A DNA stretch of 64,000 nucleotides from Ligustrum vulgare (GCA_963555705.1 OY743169.1:49094124-49158123), one strand, 5' to 3'. Shown: positions 32,239 through 45,890, counted from the stretch's first letter. The notes: generated from the sequence alone by a model not told the origin. Made by a program: numbers and translations.

Positions 32239-34560
32239 TAATTAAACTAAATCTGCCTACTAAACATTCATCAGATCTCTAATTTTTCTGGCAGAAAACC
32301 TTTAAAAGGTACTCTTCATGAACTTTTATTTAGTGGGATGCTAGACTTGCAACTAAAACCAGCCTATTATTAGACAATAATAACTCAATCGGTTACATAC
32401 TCAGGTCTATTATGAACCGAGGCATACTTTGTGGAAATTTATTTCTCACAATGAAGGTGAATTAAGAAAGATAAAGAATTAAGCTTGCTTCAATTGGGAT
32501 GCAATATGTCATCCCACCATTAATGTAGCCATCAATTAAAAACAATTTAACTAAAGTCGGTTAAATTAGAAAATCACTAATAGATTACTGCAATTTCTGA
32601 AAAGCCATTGGAAACATTACAAATTCCATTCATAAACAACCATTTCAAATTTGAAAAGAATTATTTTTATTCCAATACGGATGTCCTAATTCTATGTAGT
32701 TATTAAATGAACAACCACTCACAAACCACACTTAGATCAAAATCTATGGAATTCTCAAATCACTAAATCAAGACAAAAGTAGTTCAAAATAGACCAAAAA
32801 CATAGAAATTCAACCTTTTTGAGGCAAGAAGGGAAGGTGATTTTTGCAGCCTCTCGATTAATGGACGCCTTCTGGAAATTTCAGCAAGCCCCTGTATCAA
32901 CAAAAATATTAAAACCAAGAAGTGAAGCCTCTTTATTTCCCACTTTAGCAAAAAACCTTTATTTTTTATATTTGGAAAAATAAAATTACAAAGTATTTGA
33001 GCAACACCTTGTTCGGACTATGCACAAAAATTACTTTAGATGGATAATTGATTATAATTGCAAACATAATTCATTAAAAAAAATGAAAAATGCATCATGA
33101 TTCAGATAAGGTGTTCTAAACAGAAGTGAAATACATGCCATAGGGTCATAACAGTACAAAATCAAAAAATATGGAAGGAAGTGGAAGGAGTAGGAAATTC
33201 AATATACCATTCCAAAATGAAACAAATGATTTCCAAAAACAGAAATTATATAATCTGTATTCTCCACTTGTTGTTCAAGATTAACAAATTCAAACCCAAA
33301 TAAGCCATTCTCGTGTTACCTATTAGCTTTGAACATACTGGTCCATGGAGCTTTAGACATAGCTCCTGCTAGCATTTTATAATCTAGTGAAATAAATTTT
33401 CAAAATCAATTCAAATCACACTTATGTTTTTTACTGCAAAAAGTTCTTTATGAGGCCGGAGGAAAAGCTTCTCAGCAGGTAAGCCTTCATATTCCCAGTT
33501 TTATTCATAAATTTTTTTGGTGGGTTCTGGGATTTAAAAATTTAAGCGTGAGAACAATATGTAACTTTCGGTAGGAATTAAAAATTTCTAAATCGTGAAG
33601 AGAACTTTGAGCACCTCAGAAGTGGGGAATCTGGGGACACATGTTGATTACAAAATCCTAGCTCATTTAAGAATAAAAATCATTTATGGTATCCACCTAG
33701 AACTATTCTTACACATAGATCAATCACCAATCAAAATAACCTAATCAATACAAAAAACTCAGCACAAACAATTAAAACCCATCACTAAATCCTTTTCTTC
33801 AATTGTCAAAAATAATGTTATTTATAAATTAACTCCAAATGGAAATCAAATTATTTAAGGTATAACACATGTCCAAAGTAATTAAAAATTGCCACAAGTT
33901 TATCACCCTTCTGTGAGCCATTTGAAATCTTATATGCAATGCAATATAATATGATCCCATGTTTTCACCAAAATGCATAAACCAAACAAACACATTGTTT
34001 ACATACCTTCATGAATGAATTCAACGAAGGCAAAACGACAATCCACAACCTTCGCGCGTAATTGGTGTGGAAAATAAATTTAGAACAGATAACAAAATTG
34101 TAAATAAAGAGTCTATTCTATCGCTGAGACGGAATAGTGACACACTTTTACCTGCCCACAATTAATGAATAATGCTGCAAGTCTCTTCAGTAACTTATAT
34201 TCATAAGAAGAAAGATAAATAGTGTCTGGTATCATTTGACTTAACAGAATGAATCTAAGTGTGTGTATACCCTAAACTCTCTTTACCTGATGATCAATGT
34301 CAAAAACATAAACTGTCCTCCTAATTACATCTCATCTTTGTGTCATGCTTGTTATGCTATTAATCCTCTGCTTCCCATGGCCATAGCCATTTTTCTTCTA
34401 CATATCAAATGTCATATAAACACAATCAACAAAACCAAATATTGTACTTAATCCCTATTACTAATGTTAATAAAACTACATGAAAAAAGAATATAAATGG
34501 GAATGTTGTTGCTTTAAAGAAAAAGAAAAAAAGCTTAAGTACTGATCTTCATTCCTCATT
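32239..34560. other. Helitron B non-coding interior
   Basis: AT-rich with upstream-gene character next to the tubulin exon. No exon is recognised. The 62-codon plus-strand ORF near 34263 has no domain. Confidence 0.4.
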
Positions 34561-34671
34561 TCATTCTTTATATTTCTGCATATTCTTTAACGAAATAGAC
34601 AATAATCCATAAATAATAATACTCAACAAAAGAAAAAATGGCATAATCATTTGCATTTACCATATACTTCA

Positions 34672-34765
34672 GGTTTCTCACTATCGTCATCACCATCGCA
34701 GTGATCCACTCGGTGTCCATCAGGTTCTTTCTCTCTCTCATCTTCATACACTTCAACCTCACCTG
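34672..34765 (-). pseudogene. Captured acidic exon scrap
   Basis: One minus frame reads GEVEVYEDEREKEPDGHR, then VDHCDGDDDSEKPEVYG, before a GTAAATG donor. Very acidic and exon-like. The parent gene is not identified. Confidence 0.35.
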
Positions 34766-35003
34766 CTTTCACCAAAAATACATCTATGAGAGAGAAATTC
34801 CCAAATTCGAATTATAAGAATGGGTTTTTGTTTTTTACAATACTAAATTATTACGTATATTCGTCCAATTAGCAAATGAGTTCAATAAGAGCAAGCATAG
34901 CCCATCCAGTGTTCACATTATGCGGTTTGCACGAACAATAACCCATTCATTTCAGGGAATTAGCTAATTGATGCAAAAGAAGTAAAACCCAAATTCATAA
35001 AAT

Positions 35004-35656
35004 TTATATAAAATTATGAAGATGGTAATAGAATACCTTCTCAATCGAATTTACAGCATAATAGTACATTCGCAGGCCTTCAAGTAAATCCTGTGTCTTC
35101 ACGTGACAATCAGAATCATTATCAATGTTTTCATATTCCTCTTGAGGTGACTGCCCTAGTGGGTCAGTCCCAGAACCAAATAACTCAAGCAAGGAAGCGT
35201 CTAAAATTTGCAGGGATTCGATGCCGTCATGTTTGGCATCTTTTTGAAATTGGTCAGCAGCACCTAAATAACCTAGAATCGCAATTATAGGGTTGGGAGA
35301 AATCAGCAATTATTCATGCCGATGACAAAAAAATGAGTTACAAAAAAAAAAAAAAAAATCCCTAATGAACTGTTAATGACCATCGAGAGATGAATTTTAC
35401 CTCTGAACTTCCACCATTGATCGAAATTTCTCACCCTATGGAGCAACTTCATACCTATCAATATATAAAGAGAGGGTGAGGCTCTCGACTCCGCCAGCTC
35501 CAGTACCTCCGCAACGGTGATTACACCGCCACCTTTTTCTAGCGACAGGGAGAAGTCCAGCGCTCTCAGCTGAGTTCCATCAACAATCGTTAAGACACAA
35601 ACTTTGAATAAAATAAGAAATATTTGAATAAACAATACCTTAATGTCCATATGCAT
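35004..35656 (-). pseudogene. Two captured exons, gene not identified
   Basis: The upstream piece (about 35580-35400) encodes GTQLRALDFSLSLEKGGGV, then VAEVLELAESRASPSLYIL, then KLLHRVRNFDQWWKFR. The downstream piece (about 35270-35045) encodes AADQFQKDAKHDGIESLQIL, then SLLELFGSGTDPLGQSPQEE, then GLRMYYYAVNSIEKV. Both are compositionally normal protein, separated by an intron-like stretch with a poly-A tract. No family is recognised. Their strand agrees with the other captured exons. Confidence 0.4.
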
Positions 35657-35870
35657 AACAATCTTAGTGAGAGTTAGTTGAAAGTTCTATAAGGAGTTGG
35701 CTTGGCTATCACTCAACTTGATCTTAATCATTTCATCCAGCAATTAATGTTCCAAAAAAGTTGTCTCCCTAGTGAATATTTGGATCACCGACAATAGACT
35801 GATTTTACTTCAGACTGCATAAATTTGTAGCGAATGATGGGAGAGAGTAAAATAGGCAAACCTCAGAAAT

Positions 35871-38178
35871 TCTTTCTGTGCTACTTCTCAAACTGAGATA
35901 ACAATAAAGGCGAAATTTTTTTCCAACCATCAGCACTAAGAAACAAACAACAGTCAATTTTCCTCCTTAAACTAACACAAATGAAAAGGATAGTTAATCA
36001 TAATTTACCTTTTCCTGATAAAATAAAGAACCTGAAAAGGAAAGCAAATAGGAAGAATCCCAGATCTCTTTACAGGATCTTTTCCCCCTGTATAGACAAT
36101 TACAGGGATCAAAGATTCATGGAACTTGAAGGGCTCGAAAAATTAAAATACAAAATAACAACAGAGAAAATAATTAAAATACAAAATAACTTACAGGACC
36201 AAAGATTCATGGAACTTGACTGGACACTGATTGAAGCAACATTCCCAATCACTACTGGAGTCGAGACCAGTAATACTTGTCATCTTCTGCAATTTTTATC
36301 AATCAAATCCAATCAAAATGATTGATGAGTGGACCTAAAGATTCAATTCCATGAAAAAAATTTAGTTAGAATCAACAAATATGCGTAGACTATTATAGTG
36401 TAAGAATTTAAAAGATGATTCAGATAAAAATCAAATCTTTTAATGAACTCCAAATTTTACACATCCACTAATTAGATTCTGAGTTAATAAAAATTGAAAC
36501 AACGTTCAGTTTAGGAACCCCATTTCAAAATTAACATTCTAAATCACATTTCAAAATTACAAACAAATCACATTCATAGTTTTTTTTCTCAGCTCAAAAA
36601 TCACAAATCACAAATCACATATTGTAATAGATCACATATTGACATTTAGACATTCTCAGTTCTACTCAACCTCATGAGGCTGAAGAATCATAAATGGGGA
36701 ATAGGGGTCAGGGAAGAAATCAGAAATCACATAAAGCAAAAATCAAGACAATACAATATCACTTAATCACAAAACTGACATTCAGATTCAACATTCAAAA
36801 TTTAATAATCAAAAAGCATAACTAAAAAATGTTAAAAAATGAGGTCACAAATGAAATTTGAACAGTTTTTCAAAGGGGATATGCAAATTCGAAAATAAAT
36901 AAATACTCTAAATTGTAAATCTACAAAGGGTAAATAATACAAAGTTTAAAAGCAAAGAAAAATGAATTTACTGAAAATAGAAGTGCCATCATTGAGGTAG
37001 ATGAAGAAATCACTTACCGAATATTCTTTCTGCGCTACTTCTCAAACTGAGATAATAATAAAGGCGAATTTTTTTTCCAACCATCAGCACTAAGAAACAA
37101 ACAACAGACAATTTTCCTCCTTAAACTAACACAGATGAAAAGGATAGTTAATCATAATTTACCTTTTCCTGATAAAATAAAGAACCTGAAAAGGAAAGCA
37201 AATAGGAAGAATCCCAGATCTCTTTACAGGATCTTTTCCCCCTGTATAGACAATTACAGGGATCAAAGATTCATGGAACTTGAAGGGCTCGAAAAATTAA
37301 AATACAAAATAACAACAGAGAAAATAATTAAAATACAAAATAACTTACAGGACCAAAGATTCATGGAACTTGACTGGACACTGATTGAAGCAACATTCCC
37401 AATCACTACTGGAGTCGAGACCAGTAATACTTGTCATCTTCTGCAATTTTTATCAATCAAATCCAATCAAAATGATTGATGAGTTGACCTAAAGATTCAA
37501 TTCCATGAAAAAAAAATTAGTTAGAATCAACAAATATGCGTAGACTACTATAGTGTAAGAATTTAAAAGATGATTCAGATAAAAATCAAATCTTTTAATG
37601 AACTCCAAATTTTACACATCCACTAATTAGATTCTGAGTTAATAAAAATTGAAACAACGTTCAGTTTAGGAACCCCATTTCAAAATTAACATTCTAAATC
37701 ACATTTCAAAATTACAAACAAATCACATTCATAGTTTTTTTTCTCAGCTCAAAAATCACAAATCACATATTGTAATAGATCACATATTGACATTTAGACA
37801 TTCTCAGTTCTACTCAACCTCAAGAGGCTGAAGAATCATAAATGGGGAATAGGGGTCGGGGAAGAAATCAGAAATCACAGAAAGCAAAAATCAAGACAAT
37901 ACAATATCACTTAATCACAAAACTGACATTCAGATTCAACATTCAAAATTTAATAATCAAAAAGCATAACTAAAAAATGTTAAAAAATGAGGTCACAAAT
38001 GAAATTTGAACAGTTTTTCAAAGGGGATATGCAAATTCGAAAATAAATAAATACTCTAAATTGTAAATCTACAAAGGGTAAATAATACAAAGTTTAAAAG
38101 CAAAGAAAAATGAATTTACTGAAAATAGAAGTGCCATCATTGAGGCAGATGAAGAAATCACTTACCGAATATTCAAAT
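35871..38178. repeat. 1,154-bp tandem duplication
   Basis: Units 35871-37024 and 37025-~38178 are ~98-99% alike by eye. Each holds the same 114-codon plus-strand ORF (35981-36325, 37135-37479) encoding MKRIVNHNLPFPDKIKNLKR and so on. That ORF lacks a known domain and itself contains a short internal repeat (DQRFMEL twice). The high identity indicates a recent unequal exchange or replication event inside Helitron B. Confidence 0.9.
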
Positions 38179-39680
38179 TGCATAGAGGTAAGTCGATACA
38201 TTTCAGTCAATATGAAATTATTTCAAATTTTGACTTTATCGAAAAAAATATTTATTAGAGTTGGAGATTTGGGATGACACTTCTAATTTATTAAAAATGT
38301 GAACTTACTACCATCAATTAACCTAATAATTTGGTGTATAAATAAAAGATACCTTCTTAAACAATACTGTATAGTGGTTGTTCACACAAATTCCTTCAGG
38401 AAATATGAGGAGAGGATTATCAGCCCTTCAAAATGTTCCCGCGGCCTAAAAAGAAAAATTTATGTTAGAATACAAAAAATCGACAAAATTGTAAGCATGA
38501 TAATAGGACCTTTTTCAATAAAACACACTTTCGAGTTACAATCACACGGTCCTTGGACTCTAAGCGATTGAATCAGATGCACCGTAAACTTTCTAAAATA
38601 GTGCTTTGAAATTACTTTATGCAGAAGACAAACATGATAAGATCACCAGACTATCAGCTTCAATATTCAGTGAGTTAGTAGTCATATATGTTTCAAATTT
38701 TGTGCTTGCTTGAAAACGTGAGCTTCAGAGTTCACCAGTAGGGGCATAAGTATGTATTTCTCTATGTCAACTTTCCACAGAAGTGTCCAAAAAGAATACT
38801 TTATCAATCAAGGGTAGAAACAGCTAGATGGTACTCTTAATAAAATTATAAAATTCTTGACATTTTAAAGATTCCGCAAATGAAATTCTTTCTGGCTGAA
38901 TTGGCAGAATTTTTAAAAAATAAATCATGAGAGGGATGATTGTAAATTTGATTGAGAGACATCTTATTGAATTTTGTACAGGATAATAGCATTTGATTTA
39001 GGCGAAGATATTTTAGGTAAGCAAAATCCAGATATTGGAAGCAAATCACATAAACGAACAATTGAAACCAAATAGTTTTCTCAATAATGGTACATAAATA
39101 AGAATCGGCATTCAGCACTGCATCGGGATTCAAGGTTCATTACCAGGGTGCTTCATATCTAAGATAGAAAAAGTGACCGGCCAACCACCACCAGAAAGAC
39201 CGCGCCGTTCAGGGGAACACCTGACCAGAGTTTGGGCAACAATGGTGACCAAAAAAGTTAGTGAAAGCTGGAACATTTCTTGGTGAGATTCAACTGGGAA
39301 GCTGTAAAAATGGTGAAGAAAGGTTACCGTCAAAAATGAAAAACCTCTCGAACGCGAACCAACAGTCGGAGAAAAAGATGATAACAGACGCGAACCCTAG
39401 CATTGACAAACGGAAGAGACGGAGTCCAGCTGTGAGAAGCGACCAGCGACCAGGAGCTGTCCAGTTCGGCGCCAGTGAAAGAGAAGACAGAAGTGGCGCT
39501 AGGGTAGGGTTTCCAGAGAAGACAGAATCAGCGCGCTGGCTAGGGTTTCGATAGAGAAATAAATTGAGAAATCTGAGGCGGAATTCTTGTTTAGACAAAA
39601 TCCAAAAACGACGTCTTATTGCTTGAGCGGGATTCTTGAGCGGGAAAAAATAGTCAAGCACTCTCCCTTTTATATATTAG
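38179..39680. other. Helitron B 5' part, no gene recognised
   Basis: Contains a GC-richer stretch (39330-39560) with overlapping ORFs on both strands and the phrase GCTAGGGTTTCGATAGAG, typical of plant 5'-UTRs. It may be a captured promoter/leader. No domain was found. Confidence 0.4.
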
Positions 39681-39685
39681 ATAGA

Positions 39686-40841
39686 TAATAATAATTAGAA
39701 ATTAGAATATTAGATATTAGATAAACAATTTATAAATTAATTTGACCTGTTAAATTGTTTGAGTCAGTAAACATAACTTCCATTTATATATTACTTGACA
39801 GAAAATTGTGGTGGAACAAACAAAATGTACAATCAATCTTACGAATAGTGACATGACAATTTAATTGTTGTTGATGTTTTAAGTGATGATATGATGAGTT
39901 AGTCAATCGATGTTTGCTACCTACTTTGTTTGTAAATTATTTGTACAATCGTTTGCACATGTAGCAAAACTGCAATAGAAATTTTTTGTGGATTCGGTGG
40001 GGTCCATTGAGAGATTCAGGTCCTACTGAAATTTGGAGTTCTTCTTTCAAACTATATATTTTCCAACTTCCCCTTAATTACTGTACTCGTTTTCATATAT
40101 TCCCAGTTTCAAAATCTAAATTATGTAATATAATTACACATTATTTAATTTGTTCGCAAAGTTCAATTAATTTGACACGGACATGTTTAATTTGAATGCA
40201 TTGTGAAAGTACATTTTTTATTGGAATATAAGACATGTTTATGGATTATGAATGAGAAAATTACATGGGCATTTGTCAGGGGCGAAACCAGGAAATTTAA
40301 ATGTAGTAAGCTAGATAAAATATGGATGGTCATGAGGGTTCGGAGGTGGAGCCCCCGAATTTATTTTTTTCAACCCAAAAATAAAAATAATTTATTCGAA
40401 GCCATTGATCTTTTGTTTTAAATAGGAGGTTCTTGTGGAAGATTTGGAGAACTTGAAGATCCAACATCATTTTTCTTATTAAAGTTATGAAATGTATTTC
40501 TTTTTCGTATTTTAATCAATCTACAAAAATATGTATTATTCAAAATTCAATCAACAAAACGTCAAATTCTGATCACAAAAATAAAACCTAAATAATCCGT
40601 TTCCATTCTAGCGTAAAAAACCTAAATAAGTACTTCTATAATAAAAAAATTAATTACCACAAAAAATTCTAAGATTACAATTAGAAATTAATGTTTAAAG
40701 TTTCAAATTTCAAAAATCAAATGCTAATACATATTTAATTAATATTATTAAACTAAATACTTTGACTACATGAAATTTGACTACGAACTTTCTTAATTTT
40801 CTTAGATTGGCTTTTGCAATAATTTTCAATTTTTGAATAAG

Positions 40842-40898
<57 letters not shown>

Positions 40899-41331
40899 AT
40901 CTTACTCTTCAAGTTGCTTCAAAATTAATGCCACGGGCCCACGGAATGGAAATCTCTGCTTTCAAGTTTAAATTTTCTCGGCAAATGTGGGTTACACAAA
41001 CATGCATGTTACATGCTTGCCCATCTTTTTCGTTTCTTTTTCCTACACAAAAATAGTCGAATCCACTGAAATTTTTCTTAGTTTAATTAACAGTGTGAAT
41101 GTGAACTGAATTCAATATATCACGTACCAAAGCTAACTAGTATATATCATTTAGGAGTTATGATTTTGGGCCTGTCTGTTAAGCCAAATATGTTTCTGGT
41201 CATATAATTGGGAAAATAGATATTTGATGGACTATTTTGTTCCAAAATATTGTATCACTCTGAAATCGTTGAAGATTAGTTCGAACAACGATGACCTCGC
41301 CCTCGAAAAATCTTAGAAGCGTGATGACACG
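39686..41331. other. Intergenic spacer
   Basis: No gene seen. Contains a (CT)n microsatellite at 40845-40895. A CAGGGGCGAAACCAGG phrase at about 40277 resembles hAT-type MITE ends but has no partner. Confidence 0.45.
40845..40895. repeat. (CT)n microsatellite
   Basis: About 25 uninterrupted CT units. Confidence 0.95.
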
Positions 41332-42195
41332 TGTTTCACGCGGGTATTGTTTCGTTCGTGTAAACAATTAAAAGGGATCAGACGAAAGTGTAAGGGACAT
41401 ACCTCTTGAGACAAAATCTCCCAAAAAATGGTGTTTGCATTAAAGAAGACTTAATTAACAGGATGCCTATGAGGGATACAAACACACAAATTAAACTAGA
41501 ATAGTTCTAAAATCTAAGATAAGAAAATTGCATCTCTGTTTTGAAAATTATGATTTGTTCATTCTCTAAACATCCAACTTTCAACTATATATACAAAGTG
41601 GCATAAAACTACTAACTACTCTAAACTTTCAATTTGCCACTTTCACTCGATAACTAATTTGTAGTAATTATTATACACCATGTTTGATTAACAATCGTCT
41701 ACTTCCTTACTTAACTGTCGTCCACTTCTCTACATCAAATAATCACCCATGATCTTTACTATTTGATCACATCATGGTAATTGCTCATGTATGGCTAAAT
41801 GGGTTCCCTTAGATCATGTGATGGACTGTGAAAACTGTATCTCGACCAATAGCCCAAGTACTTTTGCAGTCGCTAAATCGTCTAGACTCCTCCACATCAC
41901 CTTATTATTGATATGGGCTCTCATGTCTCGGATTTCTATGTTGGGCTTTAGAATTGAGCATTTTTATGCATCAATAATTATCCCCAATATGGATGAATTA
42001 ATGTGCAATAATTAATTTTGCCATATTCTAAGTATTTGGCGCATCTTTGCAATTGCAGAATCTTGAATAGTATGAAACTTCTGATATTCCAGGTATCCTT
42101 CTTCCCAAAAATATGGTCCTTTGATTTTTGTTGCTTCATAAATGTATGGCTATTCGTATTCAACCTCTTCATCCTTGATTTTCTATAAATAAGGG

Positions 42196-42887
42196 TAGAG
42201 GTGTCAGGACGGACGGGCCGATCAGACCCGTGAAAATCGGCCCGGATCGACTCGGGACCGATGACCGACCCGTGACCCGTGCGGACGGTTCACGGGTCAA
42301 GAAGTTGTAAATCGCGAGTTTCGCGGGTCAAACTTTCGCGAGCTGCGGTTAACCCGTTGGCCCGTAAAAAAAAAAATAAACGTTTTCATTAAATATAATA
42401 ATATTGAAAATCTCCATTCTTCTACAAACTCTAATACAACTTTTAAAGTAAAATCTTATTTTTTTCTCCCTAATAGCTAAAAAATGTAATGTTCTTGGAT
42501 AATAGTAATTAGAAATATATTTTACATTTAATTGTGATTTGTTTATGTTTTATTTAAATTTGCAAATTTAGAAGTAATTCATATAACATAAAATATAACT
42601 TTAAATTCTATGTAAATATTTTATGGTATAAATATGAATTTATTATTTTAATCATTTTGTATTTAGAAACTTGACAAAAGAATTGCTATAAATATGAAAA
42701 AATCTATATTTTTATTCTTGCGGGCCAAATTAGAACAAACCGCGACCCGCATGGGCTCGACTCGGATGGGCCAGCGGGCGGAACAGACCCGTAACCCTCA
42801 GCGGGCGGGCTTTTTTCTAGCAGGCCGTTACCGGGCTTTTATGTTGGCGGGCTGACTCGACCCGAACCACCCGGATTGACACCTCTA
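42196..42887. mobile_element. Non-autonomous hAT transposon, 692 bp
   Basis: Terminal inverted repeats TAGAGGTGTCA and TGACACCTCTA, flanked by the perfect 8-bp duplication AATAAGGG at 42188-42195 and 42888-42895. The ends are rich in CGGGCC/GACCCG/GGCCCG subterminal motifs and the middle is AT-rich. No ORF. It is inserted in the decayed Ty3 element. Confidence 0.92.
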
Positions 42888-43242
42888 AATAAGGGTACTT
42901 TCATCTCCTACCATCTTCATCTTCATTTACTATTAGAAAACGTAATTCTAGTGATAACCAAGAAAATGATCGGTCTTCAAAACTCAGTAAATCAAACATT
43001 TCTTTTCTTATCAAAAAGAGATTGTTTAGTTTTTGCCGATTTTGTCATTTGTCTTAATACTTCCATTAGAACAGGATTTGCTTGCTTATGCTCTCTTATA
43101 CCATATTGAGTCTTATCATTCGTCCATAATTCCTTTGATATCGCTTCTTTGTGATTACATTTGGGCGATATGGCTGTAACCTCAATGTTTTGAGATTCTG
43201 TGGAGAACTTGGTAATCTCCCAAACGTCTTTGCATATAACCA

Positions 43243-45165
43243 TCAACTATATGATCTCACTGGACCTAGCCTTACTTGTCCCTTGATCTTTTGTGGCTTA
43301 GCGTAATGCAATGGTTGCTTGTTTGATTTTTTTTCTTTTTGTAGTCTTGACAATTTCTTTCTGGCATTTAGCGCATAAATTTTGTTCTTCTTTGTCAATC
43401 GCTCAAAAACACTGGGACGTGGTTCATCCTCTTCTTCGTTTACCACTAGTCTGAACTTTGGTAAATTCTACTTTTTGAACTCAAGAATGACTATATCAAT
43501 GTCAATGAACTACTAGAAAGAATTCTCATCTGTTGCCATCTTCTTTTTAGAATCAAAGATTATTCGCCCAGATTCAACGACATCTTGTATTACATTACAA
43601 AATATCAAGCAACTATTAGTCATATTAGACCTTACATTATGACATTTACAATATTTTTTTACCCTTAATTTGTTAAGGGTTTGGCAATCTGTACTTTTCG
43701 CTAGGTTTTATATGTTTATCCTTGTATAGACAATCTAATATTATGCCTCATTTTGTTACATCAAATGAAAACGCTCTGATTTTTTTATTTTCTTCTTTTT
43801 CGTTTCATTTTATTTGATACTTCTAAGTTGGTCAATACATGACATTCATTTGTGTCTTCTTTGACCAACTCAGCTAAATGTACATCGACTTCATCTTGAC
43901 CAGTACCAATGGCTTGCATCTTAAAATTGGGAGATCTGTAATAAGTCCCTTTACTAATATTTTTCATTTGTTCCTCTTCTCCCAAGACACGCTCATATCT
44001 AACGACATTCATGATAAGTTGAAAGATATCGAGGAACTCCCCGTCTTGGATTTTTTTTTTAGTTCAAAACTAAAACAATTTTGGGCGATTGTAATAAAAA
44101 AAAAAAATTCAGGCAAGGGACAAAGCATTTTCTCCTAACCATTTTAAAGAGATTATTCAGCTCACTCATTTGGCAGTTGTTGCAAATTTGTTAAATTTAC
44201 TAAAGTGACTTCAAATTCAGTTTGGAAAATTAAGCGTGGAATAACTACTCTAACTGCTGCCAAATTCGAACAAAATTTGCTGGCAAGTTGATAAACCATG
44301 AGAATGCAAACCCTAGTAAGTGAGGGAACAATCACATTTTGTAATGATCTGTGACCTCGCCATACTATAATGTGAAACGCCCTATGTGCTCTAAAGTGGA
44401 AACTTCTCTTAAATTAGTGAACAAAGAGAATTTAGGTACTCTAAACCCTTTAGGCGAAGGATATGCTTGATCTATCCAATATGGGTAAGGCTTCCTATAT
44501 GTTAGACGAATTACCTACCGTATTCCAAAAGCCATTTGATCATGTAGGATCACCGTTATTTGTTCCTTCAACATGGCATTGAGATCAAATGGATGTCCCA
44601 CTGGCTGTTGTAGGTAAGACATTTTTGGTGGTCTGATAGGATTGACCCCCAACTTTTTCTATGAATGGACCATTGTTTGCTTCATTAACATCATCGAATG
44701 GTTGGTTTGCTCCTTCATTGGTGCGTGTAGCATTTGATCCTATGTTTTGGATATTTTCCATCATATTAATGATACTCCCCATAGTGGATGATCCAACACC
44801 TCCTGCATTGGAAGGTCCAAGACGTCCACGTTGGATGTAATAATATATGACATTTCTAGGCTTTGACTCATATTCTTGGTTGGTAAACTAGCTTTTACAT
44901 TTAAATTTGGTGAGTTGTTACCTATTAGACTCCTAGTTTGGAAGTTATTATCCCCTCCCATAGGATTTGAATGACATATTTAACTAACCAGTTTGTTCAT
45001 TAATTCGTTCAAAGAGCCTAATCGTTTAGCCATAATGTCATAATGCTTATTTCCTTTTTTAGCAAGTCTTTCTACAATATGAATACTTTGTAATTTTACC
45101 GACTCAACGATGTCCTGAGTGAGTTCTTCGAACAAAGCATGCATAGTACGTGAGCTCAACTCCAT
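43243..45165 (-). pseudogene. Degenerate Ty3-type gag
   Basis: The minus strand from 45165 shows gag remnants broken by stops. An N-terminal helical segment (45165-44980) is followed near 44500-44220 by PYWIDQAYPSPKGFRVPKFS, STLEHIGRFTL, a stop, YGEVTDHYKM, a stop, then LFPHLLGFAFSWFINLP and WQQLE. These are the landmarks of the Retrotrans_gag domain (VPKF...EHIGRF...LFP.SL.G.AF.W..NLP...W.QLE..F). A downstream DEPRPSVFERL block (43420) is also typical. Multiple stops and frameshifts show it is dead. Confidence 0.75.
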
Positions 45166-45890
45166 CGATGGTTCATAACGACTTCGAGATCCTCTTACAT
45201 CCAGGCTCTATTCAGCCTTTTGTTCTTCAATTATAGAAGGAAGAAATCGATGTGCAACTAGCTCATTGTCGATAATTTGATGAGGTGTGATGTTTTAAAC
45301 TTTCTTACACAAATCTTCCCATTCGGCATGCCAAATTGTTTCGGGTGGGTGTTGTTTCGCTTGTACTAACAATAAAAAAAAGATCAAACCAAACTATAAG
45401 GACAAACCCTTGAGACAAAGTCCCAAAAAGGGGTGTTTGCATTAAAAAAATGTTAATTAACACGATCTCTCCAAGGGGCACATGCACACAAATTAAACTA
45501 TGATAGTTCTAAAATCTAACAATATGAGAATTACGTCTTTGTTTTGAGAGTTTTGACTTCTTTGTTCTCTAAATGTTTAGATTAATATAATAAATACAAA
45601 TTGACAAAAAAGTGCTACTGCTTTGAACTTCCAATTTGCCACTTTCACTTGATAACTTATTTGTAATAACTCTTATCAACCATGTTTCATAACTGTCGTC
45701 CACTTCTCTGCACTAAAAATTCCTTTTTTTTCTTTTTTTACAGTACTCAATCTCAACCATCTATTAAAAGTCAAGCCCACAATATTTGACTTTTCAACTA
45801 AATTCCAGCAATCCATTCTTCTAAAAATTACTATTTATTTTAAAAAAAAAATCTTTTTAAACAATACCAAACACACTCTTAATTCTTTTA

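Larger units (their letters stand above)
30891..39681 (-). mobile_element. Helitron B (minus strand), 8.8 kb, nested in Helitron A
   Basis: On the minus strand the 5' end is TCTAATATATAAAAGGGAG (from 39681), preceded by A. The 3' end is the hairpin CCGTGCATCACACGG, a 7-nt spacer, then CTAG at 30891-30894, followed by T. These are the canonical Helitron rules (A^TC...CTRR^T with a 3' hairpin). It holds a beta-tubulin exon, several unrelated exon scraps on the minus strand and a 1,154-bp tandem duplication. No RepHel was found, so it is non-autonomous. Confidence 0.65.
41332..45712 (-). mobile_element. Decayed Ty3-type LTR element (minus), gag only
   Basis: Diverged LTR-like direct repeats at 41332-41734 and 45337-45712 share GTTTGCATTAAA, CACACAAATTAAACTA(G/T)(A/G)ATAG, CCACTTTCACT(C/T)GATAACT and GTCGTCCACTTCTCT. 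Next to the right copy the minus strand reads ATTTGGCATGCCGAATGGGA, like the PBS region of Tat-type Ty3 elements (TTGGCACGCC...GTGGGA). Gag debris lies between. Pol is missing and a hAT element is inserted. No target duplication is visible, so the outer ends are damaged or the boundary is off. Confidence 0.65.

Noticed and set aside
40270..40420. Possible hAT-type MITE starting CAGGGGCGAAACCAGG
   Set aside because: No matching opposite end or target duplication found.
43878..44138. 86-codon plus-strand ORF
   Set aside because: Antisense shadow of degenerate gag.
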